From: Alphaproteobacteria bacterium
GTDB lineage: Bacteria > Pseudomonadota > Alphaproteobacteria > Caulobacterales > Caulobacteraceae
NCBI GenBank assembly: GCA_018895795.1
Contig: JAHINZ010000472.1
Location: forward strand, 1 to 26,065
Direction: 5' to 3'
DNA: 26,065 bases
Positions 12,783 through 20,599 of the stretch are shown piece after piece; the stretch's first letter is position 1, and each line of letters begins with the position of its first letter. The position numbers were made by a program, and so were the translations under genes. The notes under the pieces are model-generated. The model had not been told where the DNA came from, searched no databases, and saw only the letters and a list, made by a program, of their open reading frames with translations.

Positions 12783-15122
12783 CTAGAACTCCTCCCACGC
12801 CCCCGGACGTGAGCTCGGCGCGACCTTCAGGGCGTTGGCGCCCTGGACATAGCGCTGGCGGAAGCTTTCGCGGGATGGGGCGGCCGTCGGACGCGGCGCG
12901 GGCCGCGACGGCGCTTGCGGGCGCAGGTCATGGACCTCAGCCCCGACCTGGAAGCGGCCGACCAGACGCTCCAGTTCCGCGGCCTCGCTGGCCAGGGCGT
13001 GGCTGGCGGCCGTGGATTGCTCGACCATGGCGGCGTTCTGCTGGGTCACCTGGTCCATCTGGTTCACGGCCTGATTGACCTCCGCCAAACCGACAGCCTG
13101 TTCCTTGGACGACGAGGCGATCTCGCCGACCAGATCATTGATTTCGACGACCTGAACCAGGATCTGGTCAAGCGTGTCGCCGGTCTCGCCCACTAGGCGC
13201 ACGCCCCGTCCGACCTGCTCGGTGGAAGTGCGGATCAGGGTCTTGATCTGCTTGGCGGCGTCGGCGGAGCGCTGGGCCAGGGCCCGGACCTCCTGGGCGA
13301 CGACGGCGAAGCCCCGGCCGGCGTCGCCGGCCCGCGCGGCCTCAACGCCGGCGTTGAGGGCCAGAAGATTGGTCTGGAAGGCGATCTCGTCGATGACGCC
13401 GATAATATTGGTGATCTCGTGCGAGGACCGCTCGATGCCGCCCATGGCCTCGACGGCCTCCTTGACCACCGCGCCGCTGCGCTCTGCATTGGCCTTGGCG
13501 CTCAGCGTCACCTGGCGGGCCCGCTCGGCGCCTTCGGAGCTGCGCGCCACGGTCGAGGTGATCTGGTCGAGCGCCGCCGCGGTCTGTTCCAGTCCCGCGG
13601 CCCCACGCTCGGTGCGCTGCGCCAAATCGTCGGAAGCGTTGCTGATCTCGGCGCAACCGGCGCGGATACTGCGCGCGGCGGTCAGGATGCCCGCCATCGT
13701 CGTCTGCAGGCTCTCGACGGCGATGTTGAAGTCGCGCGGCATCTTGCGGGTGTCGACGGCGAAATCGTCCTCGCGCATGCGCCAGATCAAGTCGCCGTCG
13801 GCCAGTTTTTCCATCCCCTCACCCAGCGCCGTGACGGCGTTGGCCTGGGCTTGGGCGTGGGCTTCGGCTGCCTGTTCGTGGCGTTGGCGTTCGACCTCGG
13901 CGAGCGCTCGCTCGGCGTCCTGTTCGGTCCGACGGCGCTGGCCGTCGGCAAGATCGTGGCGGAACCCGTCGAGGGCGCGGGCGATCGCACCGATCTCGTC
14001 GCCGCCGGCGACACCCGCCACCGGCTGGTCGTAGCGGCCGGCGCTCAGCGCGTCGACCGACCGGGTCAGACCGGCCAAAGGCGCGCGTACCAAGGTGGCG
14101 CTGGCCAGGAACAGGGCGACCAGAACCGCCAGCGTGATCAGGGCGCCGCCGATGAACAGGATCCGAGCCAGCTTGTCCGCCGGACCGGTGATCGCCGCCA
14201 CCGGGACGTCCATGATCAGGGCCCAGGTGGTGTTGAGGGCAGGCATGGCGATCGGGCGGACGATCCGCAGCATCGCAACGTCGCCGGCCTTGACGCCCTT
14301 GATCTGGACGGCCTCGCCGCCGCCGAGCACGGCCTTGACCGCGTCGGCCCCCTCATCGGCATAGGCCTTCATGCGTAAGGCCGGATCCGGATGGGCCACC
14401 CATTGACCGCCGCCAGACACCAGCATCACGCGGCCACCCTCCAGCGGATGCAAGGCGCCCAGGGCCCTGGAGAGGTTGTCCAGCGACATGTCCAGGCCAG
14501 CGACGCCGATCAGCTTTCCACCTGACGTCACAGGAAGGGCGACCGAGGCCATGGCCACCTGGACGCCGCCCACGTCCTCGAAATATGGTTCGGTCAAGGC
14601 TGGCTTTCCCGATTGGGCCGGCCCTGTGTAGTAGCTTTCGACGAAATCAGAGCCGTCCGACTGGGCCTCCAGGTTCGGGGCGCCGTTCTTATTGACCCAG
14701 TAGACCGAGAAACGGCCGTCCTTGTTCGAGGCCATGGCGACGTTGCCGACGAACTCGGCGTCCTTGCCATCCAGCGCATTGGGCTCGGCCATGAACCAGG
14801 CGCCCATCACGCTGTTGGTGGCCAGGGCGTTTTGCTTGACGATGGCCATGAACTTGTCACGGTCAACCAGTCCGGCTTCATGCGTCGAGGCCAGCGAGCC
14901 GCGCATGGCGCCGGCTGCGGCGGCGGCGGAATTGATGTCCGCTCGAACCTGGTCGATGGCCTCGTCGGCGACCGCGCCGGCATATTGATTGGTGAGACCC
15001 GAGACGATGGCGCCGGTGTGCGAAGACACCGCGACAGCGGCGGCGATCAGCAGCAGGCCGATGGCCAGGCCGGCGACCAGGATCAGTTTCCAGGCGATCG
15101 TCAAACGACGGAACGCGGACAT
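12783..15122 (-). CDS. Methyl-accepting chemotaxis protein with dCache-like sensor
   Basis: 779 residues. TM1 spans about 13-33. A periplasmic sensor of about 280 residues (35-315) has the dCache-like signature YYTGPAQSGKPALTEPYFED (164-183). TM2 is about 320-342, followed by HAMP (about 343-396), a charged coiled coil (400-428) and a second HAMP-like segment (about 430-480). The signalling domain follows, with its hairpin tip EIAFQTNLLALNAGVEAARA (579-598). The protein ends in AWEEF, which fits the xWxxF pentapeptide that tethers CheR/CheB. It should direct flagellar movement through CheA/CheW. The ligand is unknown; the sensor lacks a motif I can read. It sits 113 bases downstream of the glucoamylase on the same strand. 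Confidence 0.95.
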   Translation of the reverse strand: MSAFRRLTIAWKLILVAGLAIGLLLIAAAVAVSSHTGAIVSGLTNQYAGAVADEAIDQVRADINSAAAAAGAMRGSLASTHEAGLVDRDKFMAIVKQNALATNSVMGAWFMAEPNALDGKDAEFVGNVAMASNKDGRFSVYWVNKNGAPNLEAQSDGSDFVESYYTGPAQSGKPALTEPYFEDVGGVQVAMASVALPVTSGGKLIGVAGLDMSLDNLSRALGALHPLEGGRVMLVSGGGQWVAHPDPALRMKAYADEGADAVKAVLGGGEAVQIKGVKAGDVAMLRIVRPIAMPALNTTWALIMDVPVAAITGPADKLARILFIGGALITLAVLVALFLASATLVRAPLAGLTRSVDALSAGRYDQPVAGVAGGDEIGAIARALDGFRHDLADGQRRRTEQDAERALAEVERQRHEQAAEAHAQAQANAVTALGEGMEKLADGDLIWRMREDDFAVDTRKMPRDFNIAVESLQTTMAGILTAARSIRAGCAEISNASDDLAQRTERGAAGLEQTAAALDQITSTVARSSEGAERARQVTLSAKANAERSGAVVKEAVEAMGGIERSSHEITNIIGVIDEIAFQTNLLALNAGVEAARAGDAGRGFAVVAQEVRALAQRSADAAKQIKTLIRTSTEQVGRGVRLVGETGDTLDQILVQVVEINDLVGEIASSSKEQAVGLAEVNQAVNQMDQVTQQNAAMVEQSTAASHALASEAAELERLVGRFQVGAEVHDLRPQAPSRPAPRPTAAPSRESFRQRYVQGANALKVAPSSRPGAWEEF

Positions 15123-15235
15123 GGCTGGGGACTCCTGACGCGCGGAAATTGCCCATCAGTCATCGTCAATGAATCCTAATCACGCGTTAACCGTGATCGA
15201 GCGCGACACTATGACCATACTCGCATCGGGTTAGC
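15123..15235 (-). promoter_or_regulatory. Upstream region of the chemoreceptor gene
   Basis: On the minus strand, CAGGAG lies about ten bases before the ATG. TTGACG (complement of 15163-15168) is a Caulobacter-type -35. No matching -10 is clear. Two GANTC methylation sites (15130-15134 and 15171-15175) and an inverted repeat ATCACG-N7-CGTGAT (15179-15197, centred on GTTAAC) lie here. Timing by CcrM methylation is possible but unproven. Confidence 0.35.
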
Positions 15236-17611
15236 CTACCGCCCGTAGCGGGCCTTGACCGGGGCGTAACTGTCCCAGACCACGCCGTCGGCCACCGACC
15301 GCAGCAGCTTGATGTACTCGGCGTGCGACCAGGCCAGGGGCGTCGCCGAATCCGTGCCCTCGCCGCGCCGATAGTCGTGCGCCCCTTCGACGCCGACCCC
15401 GTCCCAGACCTGTTCGGGAATCAGCAGGCCCTCATTGGCGAACAGCTCCATCGCCCGAACATAGGTGCGGCGGATCGGCTCCAGGGCGCCGGGCGCCGGC
15501 TTGCCGTGCAGGGTGAGGCGGGCCAGTTCATAGTGACCGCGCTCGCCGGTGAAGATCGGCCACACCCGGCCGCGCTGCCCGGGCGCCATCCGACCGCCCG
15601 CCCCGTAATTGCCCCCGGTCTGGGTGTCCTCGCCATAGCCGTCGACGCCATAGCGCCGCCAGCCGGGGAAGCTGCCCGTCTCGCCCGCGAAGGTGAAGCC
15701 GTAGCGGACCCGATAGAGGTCGGCCATCGACTCGTCGTCCAGCTCCGGCAGCGAGGCGAGAACGGCGGGGTCGTCGGCCCGCCGGACGCCGTAGCGGACC
15801 AGTTCCAGGAACCCGCCGTCCAGCATCTTGTCCTCGGGGACCGGATCCTGGCCGTTGCGCGACTCCACCGTGCTCTTGTTGTCGGGGTCCTGGTCGCTGT
15901 TGAGCCGCAGGAAGTAGTGGCCGTCGCCCAGCGCGCCCTTGGTGGTGACCATCAGACTATCGACCCTGGCCGAATAGTCATCCGCCGTGGCGCGATAGCG
16001 GGCGGCCGAAGCAGCGTCGCCCGCCAGGTCGGCGATGTCGCCCGCCACCACCAGGCCCGCGATCACCGCCGCCGTGGTCGAGGGCGAATAGCCGCCCTGC
16101 TCTTCCCAGCGCTCCTGCTGGGTGAAGGGCGGGGTGATCGTCGCGTGGTTCCAGTCCAGCCCCACCGTGCCGCCCGCGACCAGGAAGTCGGCGGCCGGCT
16201 TGATCATCCGGGCGTAATAGGTCTTCAGCTCGGCGTCGGACAGCCAGCCCTGCTTCCACAGCTTCCAGCCCAGCATGATCGGCATGGCCGTCTGGTCCAA
16301 CTGGACCCCGACCCATTCGGGCGTGCCGTCCACCTGGGACTTCTGCTGGAACCAGCCCCCCACGCCGGTATTGCCTTTGGTCTTGGGGCCGACCTGCACC
16401 GTCGGCAGATAGTGGAAGGCGGCCAGCGGCGTCTGCTTGTCGCCCAGGGCGGCCAGGGCCATGGCGCATTGGTAAAAGTCGCGCGGCCAGACGGCCTTGT
16501 AGCCGGTCGAGGGCTTGGAGGCGTCGACACTGTCACCCCAGGGATTGGACAACGAAGCGATCAGCGCGCCGGCATAGGTGCGGTCTTCCTGCACCTTCAG
16601 CATCATGGCGCTGGCCTGGACCAGCCGGCCGCCGTCCATCGACGCCGCGCGCAGGCGCGGGAGTTCGGTCAGCGAGGCCAGATAGTCCTCCCAACCGACC
16701 CGGGCGCCCTCGCCATTGTAGCGGGCCAGAACCTCGGCATAGCCGGTCTTCAAGGCGCCCTTGGCCGCCTTGGCGCTGGCGGCGGCGGTCGGACCAAAGC
16801 CGATGGCGTAGTCGAGGGTGACCTCGCCCGCTGTGATCGTCGGCAGCTGGCCGGTCAGCATGATCGCCCCGCGATCCGCGTCCGTGCTGGCATAGAGGTT
16901 GTCGAGCTTGCCGTCCGCCTTCAGGTCGGTGAGGCCATCGGACGCGCCGAGAAAGCCGGCGCTGGCGGCGGCGAAGGGCTTGGAGCCCTTCAGAGTCAGG
17001 AACACGCTCGCCTCGTTGGCGGTCAGCGCCGTCGGGCTGGCCGCGCCCGCGTCGCCCGAGCCGGTGTTGGCCATGTGCGGCTCTAGCAGCAGATAGGGCG
17101 TCACCGGCCCCTTCAGCGCCCGCACCGTCACCCGCAGGAACAGCGCCTGTCGGTCGGGATCGGTGAAGATCCGCTTTTCGATCACAAAGCGGCCCTGCTT
17201 GTCGGTGGTGGTGATCTTGTAGGCCGGCGACAGCGGCCGGCCGGCGGCGTCGAGATGCAGATATTCGGTCTTGGCCGTGGTGTCGGAACCTTCGACGGCG
17301 AGGCCCGTCGGGGTCTGGACGGCGAAGCGCAGCTGCTTGATCTGCGCCTGGTGGATCAGGCCATACATGGTCTCGGTCAGCACGCCGTCGGCGATCGAGA
17401 ACCACACCTTGGAGACCACGCCCGTGCGGCCGCCGTCCTTGTAGGCGCCGTCGACATAGGCCTCGTAGGACGCGCCGACCCCGGTCTTGGCCGCATAGGC
17501 CCAGGTCGACGGCGCGCCGGGGGCGCCCGGGGCGGTCTCAGCAAAGGCGGAGCCGGCGCTCAGGGCGCAAACCGCGGCCGTGGTCAGGGCGAGGATCTTG
17601 ATCATACGCAT
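15236..17611 (-). CDS. Exported glucoamylase (GH15)
   Basis: 791 residues. ATG 17611 is chosen over the in-frame ATG at 17629 because AAGAGG stands eight bases before it and it opens directly into a signal peptide (MRMIKILALTTAAVCALSAG, ending near residue 24). The layout is the bacterial type: an N-terminal beta-sandwich (about 30-270), then the (alpha/alpha)6 barrel. Active-site motifs are WPRD (375-378), RWEEQGGYSPS (501-511) with the general acid, and PEQVWDG (732-738) with the general base. It releases glucose from the non-reducing ends of maltodextrins, here in the periplasm. It lies 29 bases after the MFS permease gene, so the two form an operon. Confidence 0.93.
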   Translation of the reverse strand: MRMIKILALTTAAVCALSAGSAFAETAPGAPGAPSTWAYAAKTGVGASYEAYVDGAYKDGGRTGVVSKVWFSIADGVLTETMYGLIHQAQIKQLRFAVQTPTGLAVEGSDTTAKTEYLHLDAAGRPLSPAYKITTTDKQGRFVIEKRIFTDPDRQALFLRVTVRALKGPVTPYLLLEPHMANTGSGDAGAASPTALTANEASVFLTLKGSKPFAAASAGFLGASDGLTDLKADGKLDNLYASTDADRGAIMLTGQLPTITAGEVTLDYAIGFGPTAAASAKAAKGALKTGYAEVLARYNGEGARVGWEDYLASLTELPRLRAASMDGGRLVQASAMMLKVQEDRTYAGALIASLSNPWGDSVDASKPSTGYKAVWPRDFYQCAMALAALGDKQTPLAAFHYLPTVQVGPKTKGNTGVGGWFQQKSQVDGTPEWVGVQLDQTAMPIMLGWKLWKQGWLSDAELKTYYARMIKPAADFLVAGGTVGLDWNHATITPPFTQQERWEEQGGYSPSTTAAVIAGLVVAGDIADLAGDAASAARYRATADDYSARVDSLMVTTKGALGDGHYFLRLNSDQDPDNKSTVESRNGQDPVPEDKMLDGGFLELVRYGVRRADDPAVLASLPELDDESMADLYRVRYGFTFAGETGSFPGWRRYGVDGYGEDTQTGGNYGAGGRMAPGQRGRVWPIFTGERGHYELARLTLHGKPAPGALEPIRRTYVRAMELFANEGLLIPEQVWDGVGVEGAHDYRRGEGTDSATPLAWSHAEYIKLLRSVADGVVWDSYAPVKARYGR

Positions 17612-17640
17612 GGGGATTGCCTCTTGCATGGAGGGAGGGA

Positions 17641-19170
17641 TCAGACGCGCGCGAGCGTCTTGACCTCATCGGGATCGGTGACGGCGAACACGCTGATCGC
17701 GGCGAGGAAGAACGCCCCCGCCCCCAGCACCAGGGCGTAGATCGCCTGACCGCCGAAAAAGGTCTTCAGCAGCACGCCCAGCACGGTGGCGGCCAGCAGC
17801 TGCGGGATGACGATGAAGAAATTGAAGATGCCCATATAGACGCCCATCTTCCGGGCCGGGAGGGCCCCGGCCAGGATCGAATAGGGGGCCGACAGGATCG
17901 AGCTCCAGGCGAAGCCGACGCCGATCATCGAGATCCACAGCAGGCCCGGGTCCTTGATGAAGGGGATCGACAACAGCCCCAGACCGCCGAGGCCGAGATT
18001 GATCGCGTGGCTGGTCTTGCGACTGGTGGCGCGGGCCAGGACCGGGATGATCAGGGCGGCGATTGCCGCGACGCCGTTATAGGCGGCGAACAGCACGCCC
18101 ACCCAGTCGGCGCCGGCATTGTAGGCCGCCGAGGTCGGATCGCTGGCGTGATAGTGAAACGCCGTCACCGCCGCCGTGGTGTAGATCCACATGGCGAACA
18201 GGCCAAACCACGAGAAGAACTGCACCAGGGCCAGTTGCTTCATGGTGGCGGGCATGGCGAACAGGTCTTCGATCACCTCCAGGAAGCCATTGGCCGTTCC
18301 GCCCTGACGCTTGAAACCGGCGGCGACCACTTGGCAGAGGCCGAAACCGGCGACCAGGGCGGCCAGGACATAGAGCTCCTTCTCCAGCTTGACCGCGAAG
18401 ATCAAGGCGGCGGCGACCGCGCCGGCGAGCGCCCAGACCAGACCGCCGGTCAGCAAGGCGCGCGCGGACCGATCGGCCTTCGGTACGACAATCCGGTCCT
18501 CAGGCGGCAGGGCCGCCAGGCGCTGGGCCTCGAAGGCCTCGACCTGCTCGGGGCTGTATTCCCGCGTCGTGAAGACCGTCCACATCACGGCCAGCAGCAG
18601 GCCCGCGCCGCCGGTGTAGAAGGCGATCCGCACGGCGTCCGGCACCGCGCCCGCCGGGGCGGTGTTGGCCAGGTGAAAGCCGTTGGTCAGGATCCAAGGC
18701 AGGGCCGAGGCCAGGACCGCGCCCGTGCCGATGAAGAAGCTCTGCATCGCATAGCCGGTGGTGCGCTGGTCTTCCGGCAGCTGGTCGCCGACAAAGGCCC
18801 GGAACGGCTCCATGGTGATGTTGATCGAAGCGTCCATGATCCACAGGGTCGCCGCCGCGATCCACAGGACCGGCGCATTGGGCATGACCAGCAGGGCGGC
18901 GCTGGTCAGGATCGCGCCCCAGAAGAAGTAAGGTCGGCGACGGCCCAGGCGGCCCCAGGTCTTGTCGCTGAAATAGCCGATAATCGGCTGGACCAGCAGG
19001 CCGGTGGCGGGCGCGGCGATCCACAGGATCGCCAGGTCGTTCACATCCGCGCCGAGGGTCTGGAAGATGCGGCTGGCATTGGCGTTCTGCAGGCCAAAGC
19101 CGATCTGGATCCCGAAGAACCCAAAGCACATGTTCCAGATCTGGAACAGACTTAGCCGGCTCTTGGTCAT
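17641..19170 (-). CDS. malY: MFS sugar permease (maltose/sucrose type, SLC45-like)
   Basis: 509 residues. ATG 19170 is chosen because GGGGAAGCGG precedes it; the frame extends 27 polar residues upstream through the operator region, which is unlikely to be coding. Twelve hydrophobic segments can be traced. The loop between helices 2 and 3 carries GYFSDKTWGRLGRRRPY (65-81), typical of the glycoside-cation symporter/SLC45 sucrose-maltose branch. A long cytoplasmic loop near the centre contains TTREYSPEQVEAFEAQR. It would import maltose or short maltodextrins across the inner membrane. It is transcribed away from the lacI-type gene and is followed by glucoamylase. The name malY is from memory of the Caulobacter locus. 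Confidence 0.92.
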   Translation of the reverse strand: MTKSRLSLFQIWNMCFGFFGIQIGFGLQNANASRIFQTLGADVNDLAILWIAAPATGLLVQPIIGYFSDKTWGRLGRRRPYFFWGAILTSAALLVMPNAPVLWIAAATLWIMDASINITMEPFRAFVGDQLPEDQRTTGYAMQSFFIGTGAVLASALPWILTNGFHLANTAPAGAVPDAVRIAFYTGGAGLLLAVMWTVFTTREYSPEQVEAFEAQRLAALPPEDRIVVPKADRSARALLTGGLVWALAGAVAAALIFAVKLEKELYVLAALVAGFGLCQVVAAGFKRQGGTANGFLEVIEDLFAMPATMKQLALVQFFSWFGLFAMWIYTTAAVTAFHYHASDPTSAAYNAGADWVGVLFAAYNGVAAIAALIIPVLARATSRKTSHAINLGLGGLGLLSIPFIKDPGLLWISMIGVGFAWSSILSAPYSILAGALPARKMGVYMGIFNFFIVIPQLLAATVLGVLLKTFFGGQAIYALVLGAGAFFLAAISVFAVTDPDEVKTLARV

Positions 19171-19515
19171 CCGCTTCCCCCGATCGCCCGCCGGTTCATG
19201 CCGGTGATGCGCAAGTTTTTTCATGCAGTTTCGTGGAGGGTAGTTGCGCATGTCAGGTCGGGATGCGCAATCGGCCTTTCAAAGATTTGCGCCAATTTTC
19301 AGGACCTAAACCGGCCGAACCATGGCCTAATAGCCACTTCTATAAGGCTAGCGGCGGCGAAAACCCTATTCGCTATCCGCAAATATTTCCATAAATTTGC
19401 AGAGATATGACCCACCGCGAAGGCCGGTCGAGCGACTTGCCAAGCTTCCCCGCCCGCGCCTAAAGAGACCTATGAAAACTTTTGCGGCAAAATTTGCAGT
19501 CGACGGAAACCCCGC
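19171..19515. promoter_or_regulatory. Divergent control region between the permease and lacI-type genes (345 bases)
   Basis: No gene here. It is AT-richer than its surroundings and full of GCAA/TTGC half-sites. On the permease side ATGCGCAA occurs at 19207-19214 and 19263-19270, its reverse complement at 19244-19251, and TTTGCGCCAA at 19286-19295. In the middle GCAAAT and ATTTGC (19379-19400) are inverted around ten bases. On the regulator side TTTGC-G-GCAAA-A-TTTGC spans 19481-19497 and ends 18 bases before the regulator ATG. AATTTGCAG occurs at 19394-19402 and 19491-19499. These are likely operators for the LacI-family protein, including its own gene. Confidence 0.65.
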
Positions 19516-20529
19516 ATGAGCAAGGGCGCCACCCGGCTGGAAGACCTGGCCAAGATCGCCGGCGTCTCGATCTCCACCGCCTCGCGGGCGCTGAACGACA
19601 GTCCGGCCGTCAACAAGCGCACCAAGCAGGCGATCTGGAAACTGGCGCGCGAGATGGACTATCCGTTCCGCCGCTACATGCCGGCCGGCCCGATCGGGGC
19701 CGAGGCGACGATCGCCATCGTCGTGCCCCGCCCGCAGGGCCGCGACAGCGGCATGTCCGACCCGTTCTTCCTCGAACTGCTGGCCGGGGTCGGCGAGGCC
19801 GCCAGCGAGCGCGGTTGCGATATCCTGCTCAGCCACATCGCCCCCGGCAATTTTGACGACCTGTCGGTGGCCATGACCACCAGCCGAGCCGAAGGGGTGA
19901 TCTTCCTGGGGCAGAGCTCCCTGCACACCGCCTTCAACCGCCTGGCCGAGACCGAGGGCCGGTTCGTGGTCTGGGGCGCGCAACTGCCTGACCAGAACTA
20001 TTGCTCGGTCGGCAGCGACAACCCGATGGGCGGGCGTCGCGCGACGCTGCACCTGGCGCGGCTGGGCCGTAAGCGCATCGTCTTCCTGGGCGACACCGAG
20101 GCGCCCGAGGCCATGCAGCGCCACCGGGGCTATCTGGACGCGCTGGAGCACCAGAAGCTGGGCGTCGATCCTGACCTGATCGTCCCGGCCCATTTCGAGG
20201 TCGAGTCGGCCGAGTCGGCGATCGATTCCCTGATCCACCGCGGCGTCGCCTTCGACGGCGTCGTGGCGGCCTCCGACCTGATCGCCCTGGGCGCCATCCG
20301 CGCCCTGAAACATGCCGGACTGTCCGTGCCCGGCGACGTCTCGGTGGTGGGCTTCGACAACGTACCGTTCGCCCGCTACAGCAGCCCCGCCCTCAGCACC
20401 ATCGCTCAGGACACGGCCAAGGCCGGCCGATTGATGGTGTCAAAGCTGCTGGACGCTAGTGGCGACAAGGCCAGCCGCTCCGAACGCGTGCCGACCGACC
20501 TGATCATCCGGGAAAGCTGCGGGGGTTAG
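19516..20529 (+). CDS. malI: LacI-family transcriptional regulator of the maltose locus
   Basis: 337 residues from ATG 19516. The LacI helix-turn-helix and hinge helix are at 6-50 (RLEDLAKIAGVSISTASRAL, then SPAVNKRTKQAIWKLA). A periplasmic-binding-like sensor follows, with TIAIVVPRP opening the fold, AEGVIFLGQ, GSDNPMGG, GRKRIVFLGD and VSVVGFDNVPFARY. It should bind DNA as a dimer and respond to maltose or a related sugar. It lies between the two divergent sets of maltodextrin genes and has candidate operators within 40 bases of its own start, so autorepression is likely. The symbol follows memory of the Caulobacter locus. Confidence 0.93.
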   Translation: MSKGATRLEDLAKIAGVSISTASRALNDSPAVNKRTKQAIWKLAREMDYPFRRYMPAGPIGAEATIAIVVPRPQGRDSGMSDPFFLELLAGVGEAASERGCDILLSHIAPGNFDDLSVAMTTSRAEGVIFLGQSSLHTAFNRLAETEGRFVVWGAQLPDQNYCSVGSDNPMGGRRATLHLARLGRKRIVFLGDTEAPEAMQRHRGYLDALEHQKLGVDPDLIVPAHFEVESAESAIDSLIHRGVAFDGVVAASDLIALGAIRALKHAGLSVPGDVSVVGFDNVPFARYSSPALSTIAQDTAKAGRLMVSKLLDASGDKASRSERVPTDLIIRESCGG

Positions 20530-20535
20530 CTCTCC

Positions 20536-20578
20536 AAATCCTCCGCTCTCCCCGGCCTTCGCCGGGGAGAGTGGATTT
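20536..20578. terminator. Strong bidirectional hairpin between converging genes
   Basis: CTCTCCCCGGC (20546-20556) and GCCGGGGAGAG (20561-20571) form a perfect 11-bp GC-rich stem with a CTTC loop. AAATCC (20536-20541) and GGATTT (20573-20578) extend it with an internal loop. The gene to the left (plus) ends 6 bases before it and the alpha-glucosidase (minus) ends 21 bases after it. A short T run on the plus-strand side (TTTT, 20576-20579) and AAA on the other suit termination both ways. Confidence 0.8.
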
Positions 20579-20599
20579 TGAGGGGCATTCACCCGGCGC

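Noticed and set aside
15323..17086. Plus-strand open frame (587 codons) opposite the glucoamylase
   Set aside because: No recognisable sequence, and GH15 motifs lie on the minus strand over the whole span.
19171..19251. 27-residue upstream extension of the permease
   Set aside because: It lies in the operator region, is polar, and the ribosome site GGGGAAGCGG sits directly before ATG 19170.
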